A DNA stretch of 40,277 nucleotides from Tannerella sp. (GTDB lineage Bacteria > Bacteroidota > Bacteroidia > Bacteroidales > Tannerellaceae): the NCBI GenBank assembly GCA_031285565.1, contig JAITVY010000069.1:1-40277 (forward strand), read 5' to 3'. Under the pieces are notes generated by a model that was given only the letters and a program-made list of their open reading frames with translations, did not search any database and had not been told where the DNA came from. Positions within the stretch are counted from its first letter, which is position 1. Every line of letters begins with the position of its first letter. The position numbers and the translations under genes are program-made. Of the stretch, positions 17,579 through 25,418 are shown in pieces.

Positions 17579-17623
17579 GCAACTGACAAGAGTGCAGAAA
17601 ATTTGAGAAACAAAAATATTGAT

Positions 17624-18103
17624 ATGAAAATCGAAAAAACAGACATCGCTAAAATTAAAGATGCAGAGGAATTGATAGAATATGTGGCGATAAATCGTTA
17701 CGACAGTTTCGAAAATCTCGAATCTGATGAATTTCAACAATTGCCCGAATGGATTAAGGATATAGTATTCATACTTGACTTTGAAACGGAATACGAAATG
17801 CAAGGACTTCCTACATATCTTGTAAATTCGACAGGACATTATTTGCCCGAAACGATACAAAGTTTCAAACGCACTGACAATAACGACATAGCCGATATCC
17901 TTGTAGAATTGCAAGACACATTGGCAAGTGTTGATTTATCACCAGACATTTTACGAAATTCTGAAGACGACTTGAATTTAGAGGATTATCCTGAAATCGG
18001 CGAAAAAGTTGACGAAATTGACGATAGGCTAAGAGAATTTATTGAAGAGAAAGAGTTTTGGAACAAGGTGACAGAGTATGTGCAGCGAAAGATAAACCAA
18101 TGA
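17624..18103 (+). CDS. DMP19/DUF4375-like protein
   Basis: A 159-residue acidic cytoplasmic protein. I choose the ATG at 17624; the longer frame opens with a TTG inside the attC-like element and is unlikely. The core (LPEWIKDIVFILDFETEYEM, then QGLPTYLVNSTGHYLPETIQ and a DIADILVELQDTL helix) resembles the DMP19/DUF4375 pattern W...fd.E...GG..Qyf.Ns.g......ai..l. Such proteins are short, acidic and often sit among toxin-immunity genes, so an immunity role is possible. The downstream site C follows the stop codon after 10 bp. Single gene of its unit. Confidence 0.6.
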   Translation: MKIEKTDIAKIKDAEELIEYVAINRYDSFENLESDEFQQLPEWIKDIVFILDFETEYEMQGLPTYLVNSTGHYLPETIQSFKRTDNNDIADILVELQDTLASVDLSPDILRNSEDDLNLEDYPEIGEKVDEIDDRLREFIEEKEFWNKVTEYVQRKINQ

Positions 18104-18113
18104 CAAACGCTGC

Positions 18114-18246
18114 AGCCAACTGCTGGCCTGCTTGCAGGCGGGGCGATGTGTGGAAGTCAACATTCGTGCCCCGCATCACGGTTCGTCTCGGCGGACAATG
18201 ACGTGCGCCGCAAACCCGCCCGCCACCAGCCAGCGGCACGTTGGGT
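18114..18246 (+). repeat. attC-like element, site C (133 bp)
   Basis: Begins AGCCAAC (one departure from RYYYAAC) and ends GTTGGGT (18240-18246). The body is almost identical to site B, with single-base changes such as GACG to GATG and CGTT to CATT. It has the same GCTGGC/GCCAGC inner box and uneven spacers. Confidence 0.8.
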
Positions 18247-18275
18247 TTCAGCCGAGAGATAGTAAATAATACGAT

Positions 18276-18926
18276 ATGAATGTAAAGGAAATTGAAAATT
18301 GTTTTATCGAAATAGTTGAGCCGAAATTGAAAGAAAAAGGATTCAAGTATTTCAAGACAAAACGGTGGTTTCATCGTAGTGACAAGGGATTTGATTATTA
18401 CTATTGGTTCTGTTTTACCCGTTGGAAAGACTGTTTTTCATTGAACAGTACGTTTTTCATTGGATACGGAAAAGTGCGAGCAATAATTGAACAAAGTTGT
18501 GGAATAATGTCAAATAACATATTGGGTGGTAGTCTGAAAAGTATTTCAGAATTTCGACAAAATGAATGGAGTGAAGACTTTCCTCGTGAAATTAAGAACC
18601 GAAATGATTGTGAAAATACGGCAAGAGAATGGCTTTGCTTTGTTAACAGGCTTGTTGAGCCATTTTGCGAGAGTATATCTAACATTAATTTTTTGTTTGA
18701 CTATACATATAAACCGATTTATAGAAACCAAAGAACATTATTAATTCCACCGAATCTTGAAAATGCGTTGAACGTCATAACATTGGCGGCTTTAAATGGA
18801 AAGAACTTTAGTGAATTTAATAATATTGCTTCTCAGTGTGAATCTCAACCTGTATTTGAAAGTGAAGTGTATAGAAATAAATTGAGACAATTGATAAATT
18901 ACTTAAAACTGACTTATTACAATTGA
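18276..18926 (+). CDS. Cassette protein of unknown function, 216 residues
   Basis: I do not recognise this protein with confidence. It has no signal peptide or membrane helix, is basic at the N-terminus (EIVEPKLKEKGFKYFKTKRWFHR) and rich in aromatic residues. The opening, in which a helix is followed by 'kGFky.kt...f.R' and then a beta strand with aromatic residues, is reminiscent of DUF4304-type proteins. It ends with a helical segment (NKLRQLINYLKLTYYN). It is the single gene between sites C and D, begins 30 bp after the end of site C and is AT-rich. Being cassette cargo suggests an accessory or defensive role. Confidence 0.75.
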   Translation: MNVKEIENCFIEIVEPKLKEKGFKYFKTKRWFHRSDKGFDYYYWFCFTRWKDCFSLNSTFFIGYGKVRAIIEQSCGIMSNNILGGSLKSISEFRQNEWSEDFPREIKNRNDCENTAREWLCFVNRLVEPFCESISNINFLFDYTYKPIYRNQRTLLIPPNLENALNVITLAALNGKNFSEFNNIASQCESQPVFESEVYRNKLRQLINYLKLTYYN

Positions 18927-18956
18927 GACACAATATCGTGAGACAGAAAGCCGAAA

Positions 18957-19089
18957 ACCCAACTGCCCCTCTGGTTTCAGGGCGGGTGACGTGCGGAAGT
19001 CACCGTTCGTGCCCCGCATCACGGTTCGTCTCGGCGGACAATGACGCGCGCCGCAAACCCGCCCGCCACCAGCCAGCGGAACGTTGGGG
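18957..19089 (+). repeat. attC-like element, site D (133 bp, variant left arm)
   Basis: Starts ACCCAAC (18957-18963) and ends GTTGGGG (19083-19089), whose last base departs from GTTRRRY. From about base 35 it follows sites B, C and E closely. The first 30 bases differ: CCCTCTGGTTTCAGGG replaces GGCCTGCTTGCAGGC. Both are small hairpins, so the structure is kept while the sequence changes. Confidence 0.75.
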
Positions 19090-19172
19090 GCCATAATGGC
19101 GAAGCGGAAAACAAAACAATATTCATGTGAAAAATAAATCCAAACAAACGATAATAAACTAAAAGAAATAAA

Positions 19173-19517
19173 ATGGGAATGTGTGCTGAATTAATAGCAG
19201 TTGGTCCATATACAAAGAACATTATTGACGTTCTTGAATATCCAAAAGAAATGTATATAAACCTTAATAATGGTTCAATCATTACAGTAAGACTTTTTGG
19301 AATTTCTGAAGGTTCTTCGTTAAGTAGAGAATTTGCTGAATTATTAGGTATATCAGATGCGTGGGACTTTAATCAACATAAGATTATAAACGAAAAAATT
19401 AATATAGAGAAGTTAAGGAAATTCGTTGAAGTGTATAAAGAATATGCAGAGGATTTAAATAAATTAATAAAATTAAAAGACAGTGGTTTTGAATTTCATT
19501 TTAGGCCTGAGGGCTAA
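19173..19517 (+). CDS. Cassette protein of unknown function, 114 residues
   Basis: A small acidic protein opening MGMCAELIAVGPYTKNIIDV followed by LEYPKEMY. It resembles unnamed bacterial proteins that begin MGM(D/C)A.L.AIGPF...I...LEYP and contain (I)SDAWDFNQHK. I recall such proteins but know no function for them. There is no signal peptide. It is the first of two genes in the unit between sites D and E; the gap to the next gene is 68 bp and contains no attC-like element. Either the unit carries two genes or a site has been lost. Confidence 0.7.
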   Translation: MGMCAELIAVGPYTKNIIDVLEYPKEMYINLNNGSIITVRLFGISEGSSLSREFAELLGISDAWDFNQHKIINEKINIEKLRKFVEVYKEYAEDLNKLIKLKDSGFEFHFRPEG

Positions 19518-19585
19518 AATTATTCCATAGATGAGAACTATAAAATCTTCTGTCCACATAGCAACCAACAATGTAGTCTAAAAAC

Positions 19586-19960
19586 ATGTGGAGCGATAAA
19601 TACATTTATTACAATATTCAAAACGACCTTGACTTTTCTCAAAAAGTAGAGGTGGAAAAAGTAGTTCAGTTATTATTGGACACCAATTGCCTTGTACAAG
19701 AACATCATCAATCCTTTGAAAATTCCGACAATTTTCTGTGGCTTGACATTACTATAGCAATGACAGAAAATGGGAACTTCAAGGTAGATAATAAACCGTT
19801 GAGTCATGTAAACCTCATTTCGATAGTCTGTTCAAAGGGAGATAATATTGACCAATCGGTTTACACTAATGTGTTCTTGAACATTGCTGAAAAATTGAAT
19901 TGGAAATTGTTTTTGGAGGAAGATGATTTTGGAAACGAGAATATTGAAATTAAACGATGA
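19586..19960 (+). CDS. Cassette protein of unknown function, 124 residues
   Basis: I do not recognise it. The protein is acidic, has no signal peptide, and alternates helix (KVEVEKVVQLLLDTNCLVQE) and beta segments (NFLWLDITIAM, NLISIVCSKG), ending LNWKLFLEEDDFGNENIEI. The size and character (small, acidic, soluble, single domain) resemble immunity-type proteins, but this is only a resemblance in style. Site E begins 13 bp after the stop codon, as with other array genes. Confidence 0.7.
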   Translation: MWSDKYIYYNIQNDLDFSQKVEVEKVVQLLLDTNCLVQEHHQSFENSDNFLWLDITIAMTENGNFKVDNKPLSHVNLISIVCSKGDNIDQSVYTNVFLNIAEKLNWKLFLEEDDFGNENIEIKR

Positions 19961-19973
19961 CTGAGAAAACGGC

Positions 19974-20106
19974 ACCCAACTGCTGGCCTGCTTGCAGGCG
20001 GGGCGATGTGCGGAAGTCAACGTTCGTGCCCCGCATCACGGTTCGTCTCGGCGGACAATGACGTGCGCCGCAAACCCGCCCGCCACCAGCCAGCGGCACG
20101 TTGGGC
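19974..20106 (+). repeat. attC-like element, site E (133 bp)
   Basis: Starts ACCCAAC (19974-19980) and ends GTTGGGC (20100-20106). It differs from site B at only a few positions, for example GACGTGTGG to GATGTGCGG. Downstream bases GCAATGTGACGCAGAGT echo the leader after site B (GCAACTGACAAGAGTGC), so part of the cassette leader is also shared. Confidence 0.8.
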
Positions 20107-20142
20107 GCAATGTGACGCAGAGTAAAAACAGAATTGAAGAAT

Positions 20143-20538
20143 ATGGAAAAATATAGAGTAATACTTGTTGTTGATCGTGCATTCGGGGAGCGTTTACAAG
20201 AACTACCAAAAGAGACGCCAATATGGATAGTGGACACCGAAATCAACAAACCATTTATCCATGCTCGTTGGGCAGAAAAATATGAGAGCCATTTGGTTGG
20301 ACTTACATCTTTTCGGGACAAACCAGAGTTTATGTCTGATGCTTTAGCCGCAAGCATGATTGATATTATAGATGAACATCATGGCGAAATATCCCACAAT
20401 CCACCATTTTCGCAACTTACGATTATTGGGGCTTCGCTGACTATCTTACTACAAGAAACTCTCGAAGATTTCGGGTTCCGACTTGTTATTTCAGATGACA
20501 ACATTTTAGAATATGCAAAAGAAGACAACAATACATAG
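20143..20538 (+). CDS. Cassette protein of unknown function, 131 residues
   Basis: The ATG at 20143 is preferred to an in-frame TTG at 20134. The protein opens with a hydrophobic strand and motif (YRVILVVDRAFGERL) and then PIWIVDTEINKPF, followed by a helix and GEISHNPPFSQLTIIGASLT. I recall unnamed proteins with 'lvvDraFG..l..l....pvWivdt..N' but no function. It looks like a small alpha/beta domain. First gene of the unit between sites E and F; the following gene starts 72 bp later with no intervening attC-like element. Confidence 0.7.
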   Translation: MEKYRVILVVDRAFGERLQELPKETPIWIVDTEINKPFIHARWAEKYESHLVGLTSFRDKPEFMSDALAASMIDIIDEHHGEISHNPPFSQLTIIGASLTILLQETLEDFGFRLVISDDNILEYAKEDNNT

Positions 20539-20610
20539 ACAGATTCGGCAGACTTACAGTTCGGTGGCATTCCCCGACATTGCAGAATTGACAATTAAAC
20601 AATCTATAAT

Positions 20611-21756
20611 ATGGAAAACTTTGAATTAACAAATGAACAGCGAAAATATTTTGGACTGAATCCCATTGAAGACAATTGGGATAGAATTCAATGGCTTGAC
20701 ACATCGTACATTTTCTTTGACGGAAACACAATACGAAAAATCATACATTATGACCCACATCCTAATTTTCACACAGGATATATAGAGCGAGATTATGACT
20801 TGCAAACAGAAAATCGCGAGTTCATACAACCGAAAACCGATAGAGGTAAACCGAAAAAAGTGACTTCATCAAATATATTGGCTTTTAAACCAATCAATGT
20901 GACATTTAAGTGGACATACGAGACTGTACGGGTTGAGTGTGTAAATAATTCAATTGTTATAGCAAAGACTTTCGATAAAGAACGTTTTGAGACATTTGCA
21001 GAATTAGAAACTTGGGTTAAGAACTTCATATCTTCCGTACCCAAGAATCATTTCGAACAACTGCAAATTATTAAGCAGACACCAAAACCAAAGAAAAACA
21101 GTTCGTATAAGCAAGGAGACATTTTTTACTATCAATCCGACAAAAACAAATTTTGCTTCGGGCAAGTATTACTTGACTTGTGGAAAATCAGAAATTGCGA
21201 AAAATTTCCCGAAGAAAAGATGATAGTTCAAGTTGGCAGGTTCGCAATGTTTGGAAATCCATTAATAGTTCGAGGATTTGAATTTTGTTCAGATAGTTCC
21301 AACCCAGATTTGGATAAATTGTTACAATCAAATTCATCAGGTGGATTTTATGCCAATGATTATATGATTTACAACAATATTTGTCCGATTATTGGGAACC
21401 GAAAGGTAGAAGAAAAAGAGATGCTTTTTCCTATGGTTTTATGTGCAGATATGAGTAAATATTACTTTCAATGGGGATTTATCGAGAAAGAAATAAACGT
21501 AGTGTCTTTAAAATCACTGATTAAAGAAATCAAATATGAAGTAAGATATGCAGGAAATGTGGTTTATCACTCTTCGATTGTTACACCTAAAGATGACGGT
21601 TTTTACATGGATACAGATTTGAATCATCCTAAAAATAGGAAACTGAAAGAAAAAATATTTGAGATTATGAAAGTATCGCCAGACATAACATATAATGAAT
21701 TTGCAAAAATGGAGAACGAACTGACAATTGGACAAATATTCGAACGATTGAAATAA
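20611..21756 (+). CDS. Protein with Imm26-like immunity domain
   Basis: A 381-residue cytoplasmic protein. The part from about 166 (YKQGDIFYYQSDKNKFCFGQ, then VLLD) fits the immunity protein 26 pattern (kxGDiFxip...gxyafGrVl...), with the rest of that domain reaching about 330. The N-terminal 150 residues form a separate unrecognised domain. The C-terminus (ITYNEFAKMENELTIGQIFERL) is helical. Imm26 proteins are predicted to neutralise toxins of contact-dependent or polymorphic toxin systems. No cognate toxin lies in the window, so this would be an orphan immunity gene, the hallmark of acquired interbacterial defence clusters. It is followed 4 bp after the stop by site F. Confidence 0.6.
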   Translation: MENFELTNEQRKYFGLNPIEDNWDRIQWLDTSYIFFDGNTIRKIIHYDPHPNFHTGYIERDYDLQTENREFIQPKTDRGKPKKVTSSNILAFKPINVTFKWTYETVRVECVNNSIVIAKTFDKERFETFAELETWVKNFISSVPKNHFEQLQIIKQTPKPKKNSSYKQGDIFYYQSDKNKFCFGQVLLDLWKIRNCEKFPEEKMIVQVGRFAMFGNPLIVRGFEFCSDSSNPDLDKLLQSNSSGGFYANDYMIYNNICPIIGNRKVEEKEMLFPMVLCADMSKYYFQWGFIEKEINVVSLKSLIKEIKYEVRYAGNVVYHSSIVTPKDDGFYMDTDLNHPKNRKLKEKIFEIMKVSPDITYNEFAKMENELTIGQIFERLK

Positions 21757-21760
21757 ACGC

Positions 21761-21892
21761 CCCCAACTAACAACCTGCCTTCAAGCGGGGTAACGAGTGG
21801 TTAGCACCGTTCGTCACCCGCGCCACCGTTTGTCTCGGCGGACAGTGATGCGCTCGCAATCCACCCGAAAAGCGAGCGCCGACACGTTAGGT
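21761..21892 (+). repeat. attC-like element, site F (132 bp, diverged)
   Basis: Starts CCCCAAC (first base departs from RYYYAAC) and ends GTTAGGT (21886-21892, fits GTTRRRY). The middle keeps blocks shared with site B (TTCGTC, then TTTGTCTCGGCGGACA) but the arms differ; GCGCTCGC (21850-21857) pairs with GCGAGCGC (21871-21878). It shows the same plan at lower sequence identity. Confidence 0.7.
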
Positions 21893-21951
21893 GCAAGTGA
21901 GAGATTGTGCAAATATTCAGTGAAATACATTTTATTGATAAGTTTTAATCT

Positions 21952-21959
21952 TAAATTTG
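21952..21959 (+). promoter_or_regulatory. Candidate -7 element inside the KilA-N cassette
   Basis: TAAATTTG fits TAnnTTTG and lies 22 bases before the KilA-N ATG. The -33 position reads only ATTT. If real, this cassette carries its own promoter. Confidence 0.35.
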
Positions 21960-21981
21960 TGAAAATTAAATATTGTACCTA

Positions 21982-22434
21982 ATGGCAAAAATTACAGTAA
22001 AAAACACAGAAATCGTATTCTACAAAAACGAACAGGAAGATTACATTTCATTGACCGACATTGCCAAAGTTCGCGATAGAGAAAATCCTTCACAAATAAT
22101 CAGCTTGTGGCTAAGAACATACAGCACGATTGAATATCTTGGGCTATGGGAAATGCTGAACAATCCGAATTATTAACCCCCACATTTATGAGGGGGTTAA
22201 AAATGAATCGGCAAAACCACATTTTTGGATGTCGCCTCAAAAATGGATTACTGAAACATTTGTGACTACGCCACAATCAATGAATTAATATGTTTGTCAA
22301 ACATGGAAAACCTAAACGCTGTATTTATCAACGAAGGACTTTCTCAAAAAGAACGGTTGGTAAAACTGAATCAAATAGCCATCCAACAAATGAAAGTGCT
22401 GCATGAAGTCGAAAACCGTAAATTACTCAAATAA
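21982..22434 (+). pseudogene. Broken KilA-N domain gene
   Basis: The first 65 codons (MAKITVKNTEIVFYKNEQED, then YISLTDIAKVRDRENPSQII) are a KilA-N DNA-binding N-terminus, stopped by TAA after NPNY. Ignoring one T, the next frame continues NPHIYEGVKNESAKPHFW and MSPQKWITET, the expected continuation. A further piece, DYATINELICLSNMENLNAV followed by FINEGLSQKERLVKLNQIAI, is the normal C-terminus, ending at TAA 22432-22434. The middle of the gene, about 100 codons in intact relatives, is deleted. So there is one frameshift and one internal deletion. KilA-N proteins are phage- or plasmid-derived DNA binders common in Bacteroidetes mobile DNA. Confidence 0.8.
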
Positions 22435-22438
22435 GTAC

Positions 22439-22467
22439 AAATTTGTGAGAAAGTTTCTCGCAAATTT
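22439..22467 (+). terminator. Hairpin after the KilA-N pseudogene
   Basis: AAATTTGTGAGAAA (22439-22452) pairs with TTTCTCGCAAATTT (22454-22467), a 14-bp stem with one mismatch and a one-base loop. There is no long T-run after it, so it may be structural rather than a terminator. Confidence 0.35.
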
Positions 22468-22480
22468 AAAAATAGAGAAA

Positions 22481-22524
22481 GGTACAGCAATCATAAACAA
22501 TGTCAGCTATAATCTAGTCGGGTG
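22481..22524 (+). repeat. Second-type border site, relative of 15092-15169
   Basis: GGTACAGCAA, TCATAAACAA and CAGCTATAATC occur in the same order as in the left-border site, and it ends GTCGGGT where that site has GTTGGGC. The central hairpin of the left site is absent. It stands where the 3' site of the KilA-N unit is expected. Confidence 0.55.
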
Positions 22525-22617
22525 TCAGCGATGGATAAGACAAAATAAACTTGAAAATTCTGCACGATTTGACAGAAAAAATTAGAAAGTAATAGATAAT
22601 AAAATAATTTTAGAAAA

Positions 22618-23457
22618 ATGAAAATCGAAAAAATTAAAAATTTCAATCAAGTAATACTTGCTATAGCAGGTATTTTGGGACTTATTTTAATGCTTATCTT
22701 TATCATTGTGGTAATTTCAGACTTTTGGGATTTTGGCTCTGGTAGAAATACAACTATTACGAACAGTTTAATTGCTGAGGAAAAGGTTGAAACACTCAAT
22801 CAGGAAAATATGCGTTTACAAATCATTTCCTATGAGTCGCCAAAGTTGATAGATACACTAAATGCCGTTTATATTATTCCTATTTCAGTTTCTACATTAG
22901 ATAAACCTGAAACAGTTGTAGAGGCAAACAGCGATGGACTTATGGCTCTAATGGATAGTTATGGCTCTATGAGAAAAAAAGGATATTACCCTGAAAATTA
23001 TTTTGATGGATTATTTGCCAATTTAATTGTGTATAAACCTGCTGAAAATAAAACCGTATTACTGTTTAACGAACGAATAATGTTGAGTGGACTTAGTGCA
23101 TATAATTTCAAGGATGATATTTTGCTCGTTTTTTACACTGCCGAAAAAGATAACAATAAGGACGGTTTAGTTAATTTCAATGATGATACAAATCTTTGCA
23201 TTTATTCTTTGAAGAGTGGAAAAATGCACCGAATAGCAGAGGGGGAAAATTCGATAACGGACTACCAATTCATTGAAAATTCAAAAGATTTGCTTATTGA
23301 GTTTTCATTAAGCCAATACAAAGATGTTAAATTCAAATCATATAAACCGAGAAAAATATTGAGATACGAATTTGAAAACGAGAAATTATCGGAAGTCGTT
23401 CCAACTCAAATTCAACAACAAATGCAAAATTTAGTGGAAGGCAAAAAAGCTCAATAG
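22618..23457 (+). CDS. Membrane-anchored cassette protein of unknown function
   Basis: A 279-residue protein with an N-terminal membrane helix at about 12-34 (VILAIAGILGLILMLIFIIV) and a long extracytoplasmic domain. The domain is mostly beta (LNAVYIIPISVSTL, YFDGLFANLIVYKPAENKTV) and contains an aspartate-rich turn DNNKDGLVNFNDDTN that resembles a calcium-binding or dockerin-like loop. The end is glutamine-rich. I do not recognise a family. It follows the second-type border site and is itself followed by the start of an attC-like element at 23470, so it is the last unit of the array. A role at the cell surface would suit interbacterial defence, which is speculation. Confidence 0.75.
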   Translation: MKIEKIKNFNQVILAIAGILGLILMLIFIIVVISDFWDFGSGRNTTITNSLIAEEKVETLNQENMRLQIISYESPKLIDTLNAVYIIPISVSTLDKPETVVEANSDGLMALMDSYGSMRKKGYYPENYFDGLFANLIVYKPAENKTVLLFNERIMLSGLSAYNFKDDILLVFYTAEKDNNKDGLVNFNDDTNLCIYSLKSGKMHRIAEGENSITDYQFIENSKDLLIEFSLSQYKDVKFKSYKPRKILRYEFENEKLSEVVPTQIQQQMQNLVEGKKAQ

Positions 23458-23469
23458 AGAATGCCGAAC

Positions 23470-23494
23470 ACCCAACAGGAAAGTCTGCTTGCAT
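23470..23494 (+). repeat. Truncated attC-like element at the right border
   Basis: GCCGAAC then ACCCAAC (23470-23476), followed by AGGAAAGTCTGCTTGCAT, which echoes the left end of sites A-C (ACCCAACTGCTGGCCTGCTT). The remaining 100 bases and the GTTRRRY end are missing. This marks where the array was cut or joined to chromosomal DNA. Confidence 0.55.
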
Positions 23495-23588
23495 ATTATC
23501 GTCTTTTATACTTTTGAAGACTAAAAACAAGTAATATACTGACGTTCATAAGTAAAGGAATATTCATCACCGATGAGATCTCACCTTT

Positions 23589-25418
23589 TCACTTTTCCCT
23601 GAATAACAGCATCCGGCAAGCCTTGCAATCAAATTCAAGGCGTAGCCGGGTTTGTTTATGTACCAGATAAAACGGTTCTTTATACGGGCTTTGCCGGCGA
23701 TGGTGTACCGGGCACCATCCCATACTATAGCGCAAACAATGTTTGGTATACATTAGCGGTACATTGTCGCGGGAAACAACTTCAAAAGCCGGTTCAATGG
23801 TTTGTACTCCATGAGATTTATAAAATGCTTCGGCCTTTTTATTGGCCACATTGGCGGTATAATCCAGTTGTCTTTGCGGAAAAACAACGTCCTGTTTATA
23901 AACCTGTGTCTTCACAACCGGACGTTGATAGCGTATCCGGCGCAACCACGTTAATTTATCAATCGCCTCACGGCGCATTTCATTTAATAATGAAGCAGGC
24001 ACAAACCACAAAGCGGACATATCCACAACAACTTCTTTCGCCTCGAAAGGTGTGTTTCCTAATTTAGATAGCTGTGTACGAATATATTCAATTGAATTAT
24101 TTTTTGCCTGCTCTTTTTTAAATGGTTTTGTTATTATAACACGCGCCCCGGTTTCATCCGTAACAGAGAGCGAGAAACCAAAGCTTACATCTGAGAAAGT
24201 TATATCGACAAACAGTTTCCGTTCGGCAGAAGGTTTAGCCAATTGTTCTTCAAAGTTCTTATCGTAATTACGGTAAAGCGGCATTTTTCGACGTAACGAC
24301 GGCATTTTATGCGGAAAGATATGATTGGTTTCGGCACGGTTCACCCGGAATCCTTCCAGCTCACCTTTCATATTGATAAAAGCCAAACCATCACCATTAT
24401 GTACAGGCTTCAATCCTGCCAATGTAAATGAATTTCCTTTTATTTCTTTCACAGAACCTACCTCCTCACCAATCGATTTAGGTGAATCAAATGATGTTAT
24501 ATCCGGTATCCGGCCATGCAGGAAATAAGACGTAAAGCCACGGTTAAAACTTTTTTCAGGTTTCGGTTCAAATGAGTAAACCTGGCTACCAGCCGATGAC
24601 CGGTAATACAAAGGATTCCGGCGAAAAATCTCATCCAGTTTCCGGCGGTAATAAGCCGTAACATTTTTCACATACGAGATGTCTTTCAGGCGCCCTTCAA
24701 TCTTAAACGAAGAAATACCTGCCTGCATCATTGCCTCTAATTCTACCGAACGATTCAAATCTTTCAACGAAAGCAAATGCTTATTCTCAATGATGGTTCG
24801 CCCGTCATTATCAATTAAGGAGTAGGGCAAACGACAATATTGTGCACAAATCCCCCGGTTTGCACTACGGTCACTCAAAGCCGCGCTCAAATAACACTTT
24901 CCGCTATAACTTACGCATAATGCACCATGAACAAAAGCTTCCAGTGTCATAGGAGTCTGTCCGGAGATTTTCCGGATCTCTTCAAGTGTTAACTCACGCG
25001 CTAATACAGCCTGGGTAAATCCCGCTTTATATAAAAAATCTATTTTCTCCGGCGTACAGTTATCCGCCTGCGTGCTGGCATGTAATGGTATGGGTGGCAA
25101 ATCAAGTTGCGTGATTCCCATATCCTGCACAATGATCGCATCTACACCAGCCTGATATAGTTGACGGATTAATTTTTCGACTTCGGGTAGCTCTTCATCT
25201 CTTAAGATCGTATTGAGTGCTACATAGATACGCGCATCAAACAAATGCGCATAATCACACAATTGACGAATATCCTCTATAGAATTTCCGGCAGCCGAAC
25301 GGGCACTATATTTCGGAGCGCCTATATATACGGCATCAGCTCCATGCCTGACAGCTTCAATACCGCATGCCAGGTCTTTGGCCGGAGCCAGTAACTCGAT
25401 CGGACGTGCTGCAATCAT
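23589..25418 (-). CDS. U32 family peptidase-like protein (RNA hydroxylation type)
   Basis: A 609-residue member of the U32 family. The N-terminal barrel opens [20 protein letters not shown] followed by ADAVYIG, and the signature lies at [16 protein letters not shown] with the cysteine-containing [11 protein letters not shown] shortly after. The C-terminal half is the extra domain of the longer members. U32 proteins were named collagenases, but E. coli relatives YegQ/TrhP and YdcP/RlhA take part in hydroxylation of tRNA and 23S rRNA. The length is nearer to RlhA. The start codon overlaps the stop of metA by an ATGA, so the two are translationally coupled. Confidence 0.9.
   Translation of the reverse strand: MIAARPIELLAPAKDLACGIEAVRHGADAVYIGAPKYSARSAAGNSIEDIRQLCDYAHLFDARIYVALNTILRDEELPEVEKLIRQLYQAGVDAIIVQDMGITQLDLPPIPLHASTQADNCTPEKIDFLYKAGFTQAVLARELTLEEIRKISGQTPMTLEAFVHGALCVSYSGKCYLSAALSDRSANRGICAQYCRLPYSLIDNDGRTIIENKHLLSLKDLNRSVELEAMMQAGISSFKIEGRLKDISYVKNVTAYYRRKLDEIFRRNPLYYRSSAGSQVYSFEPKPEKSFNRGFTSYFLHGRIPDITSFDSPKSIGEEVGSVKEIKGNSFTLAGLKPVHNGDGLAFINMKGELEGFRVNRAETNHIFPHKMPSLRRKMPLYRNYDKNFEEQLAKPSAERKLFVDITFSDVSFGFSLSVTDETGARVIITKPFKKEQAKNNSIEYIRTQLSKLGNTPFEAKEVVVDMSALWFVPASLLNEMRREAIDKLTWLRRIRYQRPVVKTQVYKQDVVFPQRQLDYTANVANKKAEAFYKSHGVQTIEPAFEVVSRDNVPLMYTKHCLRYSMGWCPVHHRRQSPYKEPFYLVHKQTRLRLEFDCKACRMLLFREK

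Noticed and set aside
17573..17623. TTG start inside the attC-like core for the DMP19-like protein
   Set aside because: It would add 17 residues from repeat sequence; the ATG at 17624 is the natural start. TTGGGC is present because of the site core.
22403..22585. 60-codon frame after the KilA-N pseudogene
   Set aside because: It overlaps the real C-terminal codons of the KilA-N gene in another frame and reads through the border site.
15163..23494. The repeated 133-bp elements as a CRISPR array
   Set aside because: Repeats are far too long, spacing is irregular at about 0.5-1.7 kb, and the intervals hold genes rather than short spacers.
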